From Arabidopsis thaliana (taxonomy: Eukaryota; Streptophyta; Magnoliopsida; Brassicales; Brassicaceae): DNA of 64,000 nucleotides. Below the pieces are notes generated by a model, which had not been told where the DNA came from, did not search any database, and saw only the letters and a program-made list of their open reading frames with translations. Both the position numbers and the translations under genes were made by a program. This document shows positions 1 through 11,849 of this stretch, one piece after another. The DNA is taken from contig NC_003075.7 of NCBI RefSeq assembly GCF_000001735.4, positions 10,293,001 through 10,357,000 of the forward strand, written 5' to 3'. How positions within the stretch are numbered: the first letter of the stretch is position 1; each line of letters starts with the position of its first letter.

Positions 1-3000
1 AACACAAAATATTGATATTATTTCATGTCCAAAGTTTTATTAAACTCTAGTTGTCAGCTGAAGTGAATTAACTAACAAAAAAAGAAACCGAGGAAAACGA
101 ACTAAAGAATCATTTATCTTAGATTTTGTCAAAAAGAGGGATATTTCACCACTTTAGATAGAATTAAATATAGCCGTATAGGGTTTTAAAAACATTTATA
201 TGGTTAAACAAAGTGCCAGAATCTAACTAACAAACTCGCCTAAGTCCTAACTCCTCTTTGTAGACTTGTAACGTACAGAGAAGATTGTATAAATCTATGA
301 GCCTTATACTATAAAAGCCCATTCTCTCCACTAGTTTATAAGCTTTGGTTATGGTGGGCTAAAAGTTCCAATCGAAGCCTGAAAAGTGTGAACATCATAA
401 CGGTGAAGTGCACTCTAAGGACTGTACGTTCCAAAACAGCATGAACCATCCACAAAAATATTAACAAAATATAGAAAAATAATAAAGACAGAGAGGCTAA
501 AAGAGATGATGAGTTATATAAGAAGTTTGACTAAATAAGTTTGCAGCTTTGACTAGCCCACCTTCTCCCACCGACTGCCAACCCATCCGTCAATATTTCT
601 ATCTTCATTTCCTCACAAATATTTATTCAATCTCTTCATTTTCAAATATATAGTTTTCTAGTACTCGTAGTATGGTCTAAAGACTTTAAAACTAAATAAA
701 ATGGTAGGAAGTAAATGCAAATTACTTGAATTTGTAAACTATATTCATACTTTCGCAATGTTAGATTAGTCTGAATTCAAATGTGATTAAATACGTTTGT
801 ATATATTACGTTATCAAATATAGGTTCAAATTGTAGGGATTGTCCATAACTATTGCGTATATATGTTCAAAATTATATTATATGTTGTATTTGTATACCA
901 TAGACGTTATGACATTTGTAAGTTGTAATGTATCTTAAATTAATGTTTTGACACCGGTTTTCAACTATTATGGACGTCTTTAACGTAAGAAAACTGACTT
1001 TCTGTGTGTTTGAAAATTAGTCTGCTTTACAAATTAATCTTTGCTTATATAATTTTTAATGATAATAAGATTAAAGAATTTGATAAAAAAAAAAATATAT
1101 ATTAAAAGTAATGTATATTGTTTTTACCAAAGATAATCTGAGGTTAAAGTTACAATAATAATCATATAGAAACAAGTTCAATAGCAAAATTAACTTAGAC
1201 ATGCAATTTACCGATTTCTTGACATTAGTCGAAAAACATTTGAAACTCGGTTATACAATGAGGTTATCGTTCAGGCCTCTGGAAAGAAAATCAATTCTAT
1301 AATACTTCAATAACTTTTTAGTAAAACTAACTGGATCAACTGATGAATCATATATCAAAAAAACAAAAAAAAAAACTAACGGAGGTAGACAATAGTTTAG
1401 CTGGAATGCTTGAAGAAATGGCAAGAATATGCTTCGAGAAGTTATGATTTATGAAGAGGTTACCTGCAAATTTTTTCATTTCTTTTTGCCGACGGTTGGC
1501 TGTTAGTTAGGAAAAAGAATTTTTGTTATAGGATTTTCTCTTCCGTTTCGTACAAACCCAATCATTATTCTCGTCTTTATACTTAACTTTGCCTCTCATT
1601 TTCATGTTATCAATCTTTTAAATTAAATATATCGTCAATGACTGTTATGAATAATTAGTTCTTCATTCTCTGCCTTGGTTCGAACCTCAGTCACATGGTG
1701 CACGTTATTGTGATTTCCCATACCTCAAGAGTTATTCAAGATCCCTTACAGAAATATATTTATATAATCTTTTATCTAATGTAGTTATTTACAAACATGT
1801 ATTATCTACCAAAATAAAAAGGGCTAAAAGCTTCTTGAGTGAGACCGCTTTTGGTTCGATTCATTTTCCTACACTCCAATAGTATTACACTATTGTATAT
1901 AACAAGAATCGTGGGATTTGTTTAATCCGTACAATGAAACAAGAAAGATATACAATAACTTAATATCATTTTTTTTTGGGGACAATCTTAATATCATTTC
2001 TAATTTCTATAGAACCAAAAACACTCATAACAACTTAAACTTTGTTTTTTGTGAGAAAAATAACAACTTAATTACTAGTTACTACATTGACAATTTAACA
2101 TCTTCAGCTAAAACCGAATGTATATGAACATTTATAATCTAGTTGCTATTGTATATACGATTGGATAATACGCATATCGACATTTAAATAATTGAGCCTG
2201 AAGATAATTCACAAATATGCAATGTAAATCCGTCCATACAGCCAAAAGTATGTATGTCCCATGCATAATTGAACAAAAAGAAATTATATTAATATTATTT
2301 TTGTTGTCTTCTGCAAATGCTAGGACTGCTATCATTATCATCATTGATTTTAATATTGATGTTTCCAGAAAAATAAATAAACAAATATAAAGAAAAAAAC
2401 AAACACAATAAGTAAAGCTACACTATTAGGTAATAATTAAAGCTCATTTTTAAGTCTAAAATTTTAATTATAAAATAAAAACATTAAAAAGTTAAGACCC
2501 AAAGAAACATAAATGCTTTTTTCTTTCATCAATGTCAAAAAAGAAGTTTTCCCACCAAATGGTCAAACTTGGATCTTTGACAATATTGTTCCAATTTCAT
2601 CATGCCCTATCTTTTCTATTTATACACATACCTTAGATATAATTATTAAACCCAAAATTTGTGTTAAGAAAAAAAATAGACCCAAAATTTGTGTTAAGAA
2701 AAAAAATAGACCCAAAATTTGGAATATATATATAAGTCACCGCTGGAAAAAAAATTATTGCAAGTAATTTCTTATATGAAATTGGAATGATAATATTTTG
2801 ATCAAGTATCCATTACTAAAATTTTACAACGCTAGATAACGAGATTGCTTGAAGTCGAACTTGTGAACAAATTATAATAATGTAAAACTAACTTGTATTG
2901 ACTAATCTTTGATTTTTTTTACAATAATGAGTGATATTACATTCATTTTATTAACTAAATACAACGAATATGATAAATATTCAGTCCTCTTATAAACTTT

Positions 3001-3304
3001 ATGATAGTGAAAATTTGAGACATTGACAATTCTAGCATTCTAACATTTTATGAGATTACATGAAATGTCAATTTAGACCTTAAACCAAACGAATACATGA
3101 TTCAAATTTGACCGACAAGTACATGATGCCTTCCCTTTGATCACGAAATTTCCACAAAGAGTCCGTGTCTGCGTAATTAACCAGCAATTTCAAGGGTGTT
3201 TACGTAATTGTAGCTTAACAAATAAAAAACACGAAAGAAGATGGCGAAGAAAACGGAAAGTAGTAGATAGATAAAGAAAGAGAAAGAGAAGAGCTGGATT
3301 CACA
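1..3304. other. Noncoding AT-rich region upstream of BIN2
   Basis: I find no convincing gene here. The open frames are short, AT-rich and lack protein-like composition. Apart from a 30-bp tandem repeat at 2651-2722 I see only simple A/T runs. The last part, roughly 3000-3304, should hold distal promoter elements of BIN2. Confidence 0.7.
2651..2722. repeat. 30-bp tandem repeat, 2.4 copies
   Basis: Two perfect 30-base units (2651-2680 and 2681-2710) begin with cccaaaatttgtgttaagaa and continue with an A-run. A partial third unit starts at 2711. It is a local minisatellite with no coding sense. Confidence 0.9.
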
Positions 3305-3473
3305 TGGTCTTGTTCTTTCTCTCTCCTTCTTTTCTCATCTTGCGGCTTCCCTTTCTCTCTCTATCGCCACAATGATCATTACCAACCAAACTGATTGAAA
3401 CTCATTTGTTCTCTCTCTCTCAAATCCACTCTCTCTCTTTCTTTTCTCTTCTCCTCTCTGTGTCTCTATCGCC
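3305..3473 (+). promoter_or_regulatory. CT-rich 5' leader of BIN2
   Basis: A dense pyrimidine (CTCT/TTCT) stretch runs directly up to the BIN2 start codon at 3474. Such tracts are typical of Arabidopsis 5' leaders and core promoters. The transcription start cannot be placed from sequence alone. Confidence 0.5.
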
Positions 3474-5913
3474 ATGGCTGATGATAAGGTAAAGCTGCTT
3501 GTGTTCCTTTTGCTGTCTTTTGAAGAAGAAGATCCTGTTTTTTGGTTTTTCCACATTTGACCCTTCAATTAGTTGTCTTGAGATTCCTGTTCTTACAGAT
3601 GTTTTGTGATAATAAATCTAGTTTAGTTAGTACTCTTGAAGTTGAACGGTTTTGAGTTCTGGGTTTGTCCAAAGTTTTGAGCTTTCGTTAACTTTTTGAC
3701 TTACCCTGAGATCTCTGAGGGTTTTGAGTTCTGAGCTTAGAATTTTCTAAGTTAGCTCTGTTGGGATGATCCATGTCTATATATCTCGATCTGTGATTAA
3801 TCCAGAGTTTATACAAGCTGCTAGATCCATAATTGAACATAGATTAGTCCTTGTTTGGTTTGTTATATGTATTTGTTTTGTTTACCATTCTTTTGGCGTG
3901 ACAAAAGTATATATTTTTAGTTTTAACTAAATCAGATTCACTCTGCGTAACGGTTATTTTGTAACCACTCTTTTAGGATAAAAGTTTCCTTCTTTAGACT
4001 TTTGATTCTCAGACAAGCATTATTCTTTTAGCTTTTGATAATGGTTTTGTGCTGATATTAAAGCTTTTCTCTTTCAGGAGATGCCTGCTGCTGTAGTTGA
4101 TGGACATGATCAAGTCACTGGTCATATTATTTCCACCACAATCGGTGGCAAAAATGGTGAACCAAAACAGGTATTTTTAAGGCTTTTAACCAAATAGACT
4201 CACTTTTATGTATATGCAAGATTTTGATGGTTACCAATACATTTTTCTATGTTGTTGTTAGACAATTAGTTACATGGCGGAGCGAGTTGTTGGTACAGGC
4301 TCGTTCGGGATCGTTTTCCAAGCAAAATGTTTGGAGACTGGAGAAACCGTGGCGATAAAGAAGGTTTTGCAAGATAGAAGATACAAGAACCGAGAACTTC
4401 AGTTGATGCGTGTGATGGATCATCCGAATGTGGTTTGTTTGAAGCATTGCTTCTTTTCGACTACAAGTAAAGACGAGCTTTTCTTGAACTTGGTTATGGA
4501 GTATGTCCCTGAGAGCTTGTATCGAGTTCTGAAACATTATAGTAGTGCAAACCAAAGAATGCCTCTTGTCTATGTTAAACTTTACATGTATCAGGTAATA
4601 ACAACACACATTCATATCTTCCATTTCCAAAGTTGATGTACATAAGATTGTTCTTAGGCTGATATTACTTCCTTTTGTTATGTTAGATCTTCCGGGGACT
4701 TGCTTACATTCACAATGTTGCTGGAGTTTGTCACAGAGATCTAAAGCCTCAAAATCTTCTGGTATGTGTAACATTTTAAGATTGAACTCTTTGTTTTTTT
4801 TCTTGCCTTTGTTTCTTTCGTTCTTAATGTATCTCTTCTGGTCTCTTTCTATAGGTTGATCCTCTTACTCATCAAGTCAAAATCTGTGACTTTGGCAGTG
4901 CGAAACAGCTCGTAAGACTTTGTGACATATAAACTCATTCGACTTGTAGCGGTTGTTGTTTTCTGTGATCTTGTCATTTACTGTTGAAATTTACTTTTGC
5001 TTCAGGTTAAAGGTGAAGCCAACATTTCTTACATCTGCTCACGATTCTACCGTGCACCCGAGCTCATATTTGGTGCCACTGAGTACACAACTTCTATTGA
5101 TATCTGGTCTGCTGGTTGTGTTCTTGCTGAGCTTCTTCTTGGTCAGGTAAACAATTCTTTCAGTAACCAGCTTATTCAATCTCCATGTGTATATTTGCAT
5201 TAGGACTCATTGTGACTATATCATGTTCTTATGCAGCCATTATTTCCCGGAGAAAATGCTGTGGATCAGCTCGTTGAAATTATAAAAGTAAGAATCTTTA
5301 AACGATGATTCCTTGCAAATTACATTCTTTGGCTACAAAATCCTCACTGTATAGTTGTTGTACACAGGTTCTTGGTACACCAACTCGAGAAGAAATCCGT
5401 TGTATGAATCCACATTACACAGATTTCAGGTTTCCACAGATAAAGGCACATCCCTGGCACAAGGTTAGTGTCTTTTCTCTTTTTGCATGTGTTCTTGTTT
5501 CAGTTTCTTTCTTCACACATCAACTGATCATAATTACGTTTTGGTTTAGATCTTCCACAAAAGGATGCCCCCAGAAGCGATTGATTTTGCATCAAGGCTG
5601 CTTCAATACTCTCCAAGTCTAAGATGCACAGCGGTAAGCATTGGTCTTGAGGTTTCTTCAGTCTCTAAGAATCCAACTGAATCCTTACTATATATTTTGT
5701 TTCCTCGTATTTCAGCTCGAAGCTTGTGCACATCCGTTCTTTGATGAACTCAGAGAACCAAACGCTCGTTTACCAAATGGACGGCCTTTCCCGCCTCTCT
5801 TCAACTTCAAACAAGAAGTAGCTGGATCATCACCTGAACTGGTCAACAAGTTGATTCCAGACCATATCAAGAGACAATTGGGTCTAAGCTTCTTGAATCA
5901 ATCTGGAACTTAA
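3474..5913 (+). CDS. BIN2: BIN2, GSK3/SHAGGY-like Ser/Thr kinase (At4g18710)
   Basis: Ten coding exons: 3474-3488, 4078-4170, 4262-4594, 4687-4761, 4855-4911, 5006-5146, 5237-5287, 5368-5463, 5550-5633, 5716-5913. They total 380 residues. The first coding exon is only five codons (MADDK). The kinase domain shows a glycine-rich loop (GTGSFG, 47-52), the ATP-binding Lys in VAIKK (K69), HRDLKPQN, the DFG-type DFGS, and the activation-loop Tyr in [12 protein letters not shown] (Y200). The TREE motif (261-264) is the site of the known gain-of-function bin2-1 change at E263. BIN2 is the main negative regulator of brassinosteroid signalling and phosphorylates BES1/BZR1-family factors in nucleus and cytosol. 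One such family member, BEH3, lies at 59.8 kb. The gene is intact. A partial broken copy of its 3' half lies at 7.9-8.7 kb. Confidence 0.98.
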
Positions 5914-6944
5914 AAGGGATCCTGCAAAAGACAACTACTTTTTTATATATAATGTACCATTACACGAGCCACAAGGTCGTAGTTGAAGGCAAACGTGGAG
6001 GACACAATTCAAAGTTTTTCCTCCTCAAACTCGTTCAGACAAAGCCAGCTGCTAGCAAAACCAACTCCCCCAAATCTGCGAAAACAAAAACTCTCCAGTG
6101 TTGTATCTGCTTATTTCTCTTCTCTTTTCAAGTTTGGTGAAAAACACAGTCTCCTCTTTGCTTCATTTCTTCTTTCTTTCCCCCTTATGTAAATGAGTTT
6201 AGTCAGAAGTTTTTTTATATAGTAAAGTTTGGGCAGAAGGTGAAGAATGTAATCAAAGTGATACTCTTTCAACGAGGAGCTTCTTTCAAACACTTTTTTT
6301 TTTTTTCAAACACTTCATGAATGGATACATGGTTTTGCTTTAAGCATAAGTATATTTGTATTAAATTTTCACTCAATTTAATTGCACGAATCATTACAAA
6401 AATAATATCTCGCTACTCATATAAATACCCTATAAATAAATAAGTGAATTTTTTTTATCTCTCATGGAAATTTGATTTATGTATTTATATGTTTTAAGAT
6501 TCGAAGAAATTTTTAAATAATGAAAATTTACAAATATATAATTCTTAATTCAGAATTTCAGATATTGAATTACTTATTGGATTTTTAAAACAAAAAGAAA
6601 ATTACATGACTTTTTTTTTCTTTTTTTTTTTTAAATATCTGTTAGTTCAAGTTAAAAGACCATACATTTTCTAAAGGCGGGACCTATATCAGGTTAAATT
6701 CATCTCCTTTTAGAAAAAAAATATATTTGGGAAAGGCTTTGATAGCAAGCAATTAAAGTATCCGAAACTAACAAAACCTATCTGGTCTTGGACTCTTAGT
6801 CTTTATATAAACAACATCAGATAGATCGAGAGACCATACGCAACAATTTACTAATTTCTCTTCTCCTTCGTTGCTTTTGAAACCCTAGTTATTATCGAGA
6901 GATCAAACACGTACGTACACAAAAGACCGATCAAACAGAGAAGG
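5914..6944. other. BIN2 3' UTR and spacer to the TFIIS-like gene
   Basis: About 5914-6270 is the BIN2 3' untranslated region. The same sequence recurs behind the BIN2 fragment at 8.4-8.7 kb. The rest is AT-rich spacer. A TATA-like TATATAA sits at 6804-6810 and a telo-box-like AAACCCTAG near 6880; both probably belong to the promoter and leader of the next gene. Confidence 0.6.
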
Positions 6945-7691
6945 ATGCAGAAGCGTGAGTTCATGGAGTTGTTCGAGGCAGCACTTAGAGCGGCTAAGTC
7001 TGTGAAAGGTGATGAGAATTCTCCAGAGGTATCGAGGTTTGTCGATGCCATGAATCGTTTGAAGGAAGCACCCAAGTCACTTGTTTGTGACGTGGTCTGC
7101 AAAACCTCCATGGGGCAGGGTTTGGAATTCTTCATCGATCACAAAAACCCTAAAATTCGATCGGAAGGAAGGATTCTTCGGGATCTTTGGATGAAGTTTT
7201 TTTACGCTTCAGGTAGAGAAAAGAGCCGTGATAATAGAGAAGCTGCGGTGAAGATCCCGACGCACGCAACGATGAAGAAGACTGGAGATTCAAAGCGAGA
7301 CAAAGTGCGTGAGATTCTACAAACATCTTTGGCTAAAGTCGCTTCTGAGGTTGTTGACACGGAGATGAAGACACGAGTGACTGCTTGTGATCCTTGGGTT
7401 GTGGCTGTATCTGTGGAAACTGCAATGTTTGAGAACTTAGGTTGTTTCATGGGACCTCAAAAAGCAAAGTACCGGTCTATTCTGTTCAACATGGGAGATA
7501 GTAACAATCCAGATTTGAGGAGGAAAGTGTTACTTGGTGAGATTAGTGGGGAGAGATTAGTGAAGATGGAGAAGGAAGAGATGGGGAGTGAGAAGATTCA
7601 GAAGGAGGTTCAAAGGATTAAAGAGAGAGCAAGATTTAAGGAAGAGAGTCGCGTGAAGATGCTTTCATCAGCAGATATGATCATCATTTAG
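6945..7691 (+). CDS. TFIIS N-terminal and central domain protein without zinc ribbon (At4g18720)
   Basis: Single exon, 248 residues. The N-terminal part (about 15-90) resembles the helical LW/TFIIS-N domain, with SLVCDVVCKT...GQGLEFFIDHKNPKIRSEGRILRDLW in pieces. The centre (about 115-225) resembles the TFIIS central domain that contacts RNA polymerase II: KRDKVREILQTSL, then KYRSILFNMGDSNNPDLRRK and VLLGEISGERLVKM. The protein ends in a basic/acidic helix (KIQKEVQRIKERARFKEE). The C-terminal zinc ribbon, which carries the catalytic Asp-Glu of true TFIIS, is absent. It may therefore bind polymerase but should not stimulate transcript cleavage. The lack of introns and the missing zinc ribbon would fit a retrocopy of a TFIIS gene. 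Its activity is unknown. Confidence 0.88.
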   Translation: MQKREFMELFEAALRAAKSVKGDENSPEVSRFVDAMNRLKEAPKSLVCDVVCKTSMGQGLEFFIDHKNPKIRSEGRILRDLWMKFFYASGREKSRDNREAAVKIPTHATMKKTGDSKRDKVREILQTSLAKVASEVVDTEMKTRVTACDPWVVAVSVETAMFENLGCFMGPQKAKYRSILFNMGDSNNPDLRRKVLLGEISGERLVKMEKEEMGSEKIQKEVQRIKERARFKEESRVKMLSSADMIII

Positions 7692-7846
7692 TTAGCTGCA
7701 GAGATTTAGTCATGAGTTTCATTATTGTATAGAATCAGTATTCGTGTCAATTTTCTATCACAAACTCGAGATATTAGTAGATTGTAATTTCAATACGATG
7801 ATCGTTTTCAAGTTGCTTCATTGAATGGTGTTTCTAAATCTGCGTT

Positions 7847-8785
7847 TAAAGAATCTAGTCAAAGTGTTTCGTTTCATAAGAGGGAGCTCTGCAGTTTATG
7901 CAGTTTAAGGGGTCTTTGGTTTTTTCTTTTGAATGTTTGTCTTCTATTCGCATTAGGACTCATTGTTCTTATGCAGCCATTAATTCCCGGAGAAAATGCT
8001 GTACAATGGTTCCTTGCAAATTACATTCTTTGGCTACAAAATCCTCATTGTATGAAGTTGTTGTACATAGGTTCTTGGTACACCAATTCGAGAAGAAATC
8101 CGTTGTATGAATCCACGCATTACACAGATTTCAGGTTTCCGCAGATAAAGGCACATCTGTGGCACAAGGTTCGTGTCTTTTCTCTTTTTACATACATTCT
8201 TGAGAGAACCAAACGCTCATTTACTTAATGGAAGGCCTTTCCCACCTCTCTTCAACTTCAAACAAGAAGTAGCTGGAGCATCACCTGAACTAGTCAACAA
8301 GTTGATCCAGACCATATCAAAACACAATTAGGTCTAAGTTTCTTGATTCAATCTGGAACATAAAGAATCTGCACAAAGACAATAACTCTTTAAATGTAAT
8401 GTACCATTACACGAGCCACAAGGTCATAGTTGAAGGAAAAAGTGGAGGACACACTTCGAAGTTTTTCCTCCTCGAACAAGTTTGATGGTCAAAGCCAGCT
8501 GCAAGCAAACCAACTTCCCCAAATCTGCAAAAACAAAAACTCTCAAGTTGTATCTGCTTATTTCTCTTCTCTTTTCAAGTTTGGTGAAAACAATCTCATC
8601 TTTTCTTGTTTCTTTTACGCATATGTAAATGAGTTTAGTCAGAAGTTTTATATAGTATTTGAGCAGAAGGTGAAGAATCTAGTCAAAGTGATCACCAAAG
8701 TGTTTCATAAGAGTTTGTGCAGTTAAGGGTCTTTGGTTTTTCTTTTTTTCATACAGTACTTTTGAATTTTTGTCTTCTATTATTA
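7847..8785 (+). pseudogene. Truncated genomic copy of the BIN2 3' half with duplicated tail
   Basis: From about 7950 the sequence follows BIN2 from the end of intron 6: exon 7 (truncated), intron 7, exon 8, the start of intron 8, then a jump to the middle of exon 10 (AGAGAACCAAACGCTC, about 8211), the stop region and the 3' UTR to about 8695. Introns are kept, so this is a DNA-level duplicate and not a retrocopy. Intron 8 to early exon 10 is deleted, about 42 bases are missing across the exon 7/intron 7 border, and single-base changes break the frame in exons 8 and 10. A segment at 7847-7945, beginning AAGAATCTAGTCAAAGTG and ending TTTGTCTTCTATT, recurs at about 8672-8785, so the copy is flanked by its own downstream sequence. 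No functional kinase can be made from it. Confidence 0.93.
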
Positions 8786-9000
8786 CCAAATTTTATGAAA
8801 TGGTTTGTTTATGACTCATTTTCTTACAAAGGCAAAATCTTAAATACTTTTTTCCTGTATTTCTGCGTAAAGATTCTCTCATTATTCATTCATTGTCCTT
8901 GGTCCTTACCATATTCATCAAAGGTAGCTGAGAGAAGTCAGAGAATGATGATTCTTAACATGTTGTTTTAATTAAATGTAATAGCATGAGAGGGCAACAA

Positions 9001-9073
9001 TCCGTTGTAGTCTAGCTGGTCAGGATACTCGGCTCTCACCCAAGAGACCCGGGTTCGAGTCCCGGCAACGGAG
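9001..9073 (+). tRNA. tRNA-Glu (CTC)
   Basis: The acceptor stem TCCGTTG (9001-9007) pairs with CAACGGA (9066-9072), and the discriminator base is G. The T arm is CCGGGTTCGAGTCCCGG. Anticodon CTC lies at 9035-9037. The anticodon stem CTCGG/CCAAG has one C-A mismatch (C9030 with A9042) where the usual plant gene has CCGAG. A CAACAA motif lies just upstream and a T run follows at 9074, the standard plant Pol III initiation and termination signals. It may be a functional variant or a decaying gene. Confidence 0.9.
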
Positions 9074-9132
9074 TTTTTTTTATAATTGTTAACCGTAAGT
9101 CAGGGGTACTTTCGTCATTACCTTATTTGAAG

Positions 9133-9141
9133 AAACCCTAG
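9133..9141 (+). promoter_or_regulatory. telo-box AAACCCTAG of the ribosomal protein gene
   Basis: AAACCCTAG lies about 100 bp before the start codon at 9238. Telo-boxes are a known hallmark of Arabidopsis ribosomal-protein and other growth-linked promoters. Confidence 0.6.
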
Positions 9142-9237
9142 TGTCTTTCATATAATTATCACACACTACGCAGCCGACGCAATTCGTGTGCCACTCTATT
9201 TGCTCATCTCCTTCGATTTCGAACCCCTAATCTTGAG

Positions 9238-10206
<969 letters not shown>

Positions 10207-10542
10207 AGAGCTTTTTTTTGTCATTTTGTTTTGTTTCAAGTTCTTATATTTAAGATTCTGGATAGTAAGGATTTCGTGTTGTGGTAACCTTTTTGACTTA
10301 AGTTGGTTAAGAATCTTCAAGTACCTTCTAAATATGAAACCATTTTTGGGGGTTTTTGTTTACCAATTCTAAACCTTTTCAGAATTTAGTTTGACCACAG
10401 GCAAGAATTGGAGATAACCAAACTTTTACAAGGTTGAGATACTTGAAAATGTTTCAGCTTTACAAGAATGATTGTCTTAATATAACAACATACAATCTGT
10501 CATCTTGTTTGCATGTAAGAGAATGTTGACTATAAGTTACAA
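10207..10542. other. Convergent 3' spacer
   Basis: A short region between the stop of the ribosomal protein gene (+) and the stop of the Rho-N-like gene (-). It should contain both 3' UTRs and poly(A) sites. I see nothing else. Confidence 0.6.
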
Positions 10543-11479
10543 TCAGGACGATCTTATCAGCTCCAATAGTTCACTCTTCCTCAACTTTGAGTATCCTTTG
10601 ATTCCTCTGTTCTTTGCAACTTCTTTGAGCTCTGCAAGTTTCATAGTTTCTATCAGTGAAGCTTTCTCTTCCTTCTTTGTCAATTTTCCTAAAGCTTTAT
10701 CGCTGTTTGATACTGGGAGCTTACCTCTTGGACCTGAGGCAGAAGAAGATAAAGGAGTTCTCTTGACAAAACTAGACGGTGGTCGAGGAAGCTCTACTTG
10801 TCTCTTTGGTGGCTTCTCCTTCACACTAGTATCTCCTACAGTTGCAAAGTTGATTATATTAACAAATGGCGAGAACATGGATTTTTGACATTTGACCAAA
10901 GCATAGTTGATTACCCTCAGTTTTTTTTCTTGATTTCTCAAGAACGTCAAGAATAGCTTTGGTCAGCGGCTTTTCCTTAGAAGACTCATCGCTGTTCTTC
11001 TCTTCCTCGACTCCTCGAGACTCTCCTTTAGAGATCGAAGATTGAATCCGTTTCAAGAGCGAAATGATCTCCTCTTGGTTCGATTTACTTGGGTTTGACG
11101 TTCGTCTATCAGACGGTTTCTTGCAACAAACACATCCTTTCTTGGATCTTCCCATTGAAGTATAAGAAGAACCACCTTTCTCTTGAAACCAAATACTTCT
11201 ATCTCCATTAATCGTTGTTCTCGAAAGACTCTGCTCAAAGCGCAACGCAAACGGCAGTGAATGAGTATCTGCAATCTGTCCAAATTCAGTTTAGCTGTAC
11301 AGAAAAAATGGTTTTGGCAGTTCCTAAAGTTCTACAAAACTCGGAACATTCTCAATATCTCTAATGATTTTAGCAAATATTCGATTACCTCGAACATGAA
11401 GATGATTGGCTGATTTAGCTCTCATGAATCCTAGTTTGATCAACGGGTAAGCACAATGACAATGAAGAGCCAAGTCCAT
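10543..11479 (-). CDS. Rho-termination-factor N-domain-like protein (At4g18740)
   Basis: Three exons on the minus strand: 11479-11389, 11268-10915 and 10835-10543, giving 245 residues. The last 40 or so residues (LIETMKLAELKEVAKN, then KLRKSELLELI) match the small helical Rho-N/SAP-like fold, which binds nucleic acid or proteins. Before that come a basic, cysteine-containing stretch (KKGCVCCKKPSD) and a charged, Ser/Lys-rich low-complexity middle. The N-terminus (MDLALHCHCAYPLIKLGFMR, then AKSANHLHVRDTHSLPFALR) is low in acidic residues and could be an organelle transit peptide, as in other plant Rho-N proteins; this is inference. The chosen ATG follows a possible acceptor site at about 11500, so a longer or UTR-spliced form is possible. 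Molecular function is unknown. Confidence 0.85.
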
Positions 11480-11849
11480 AGCTTTAATTCCTGACTTTCC
11501 CTGAAAATCAGAGATTGTCTTCCGACAGTTCTCACTTTGGCCTCTTTCTTCACCTCACAACAAAAAAGAAACAAATATTTATCCCCAAAAAATCCAACCT
11601 TTATATGTCAGGGTCCAATTACAGCTACGCAAAAACTTGTGGACCATAATAAATGGCTAACTTTGAAGTTTTGGGTGCTAAAAAAACACACTTTCAAGTT
11701 TTTGAAACAACGCTCTCAAGTGGGCTCTGATTTTCACAAGGAGACTTAAACCTTCGAAACAACTTTTACTGAAGATAAAATCCACTTACAGAAGCATTAC
11801 AATTTTCCCGCGCTTTTTCCGTCTGATGAGTTAGAGGAAGATAAGAGAA
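11480..11849. promoter_or_regulatory. Divergent promoter region with an E2F-like site
   Basis: About 370 bp lie between the divergent Rho-N-like gene (-) and DOT4 (+). TTTTCCCGC at 11803-11811 matches the plant E2F consensus (TTTCCCGC), about 40 bp before the DOT4 ATG. The position in the leader or core promoter makes regulation plausible but unproven. Confidence 0.45.

Noticed and set aside
1480-1530. tRNA-like stretch (GCCGACGGTTGGC...)
   Set aside because: No acceptor or T arm can be formed.
2513-2767. Open frame of 84 codons
   Set aside because: It reads through the 30-bp tandem repeat, whose length is a multiple of three, so the frame stays open by chance.
4247-4774. Minus-strand frame of 175 codons
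   Set aside because: Antisense of BIN2 exon 3 and the neighbouring intron.
7821-8228. Open frame of 135 codons read as a gene
   Set aside because: It runs through the BIN2 fragment, mixing intron and frame-shifted exon pieces.
10859-11245. A 128-codon frame as a separate protein from the Rho-N-like gene
   Set aside because: It begins at a non-ATG codon and runs through the intron at 10914-10836; exon joining gives one 245-residue protein.
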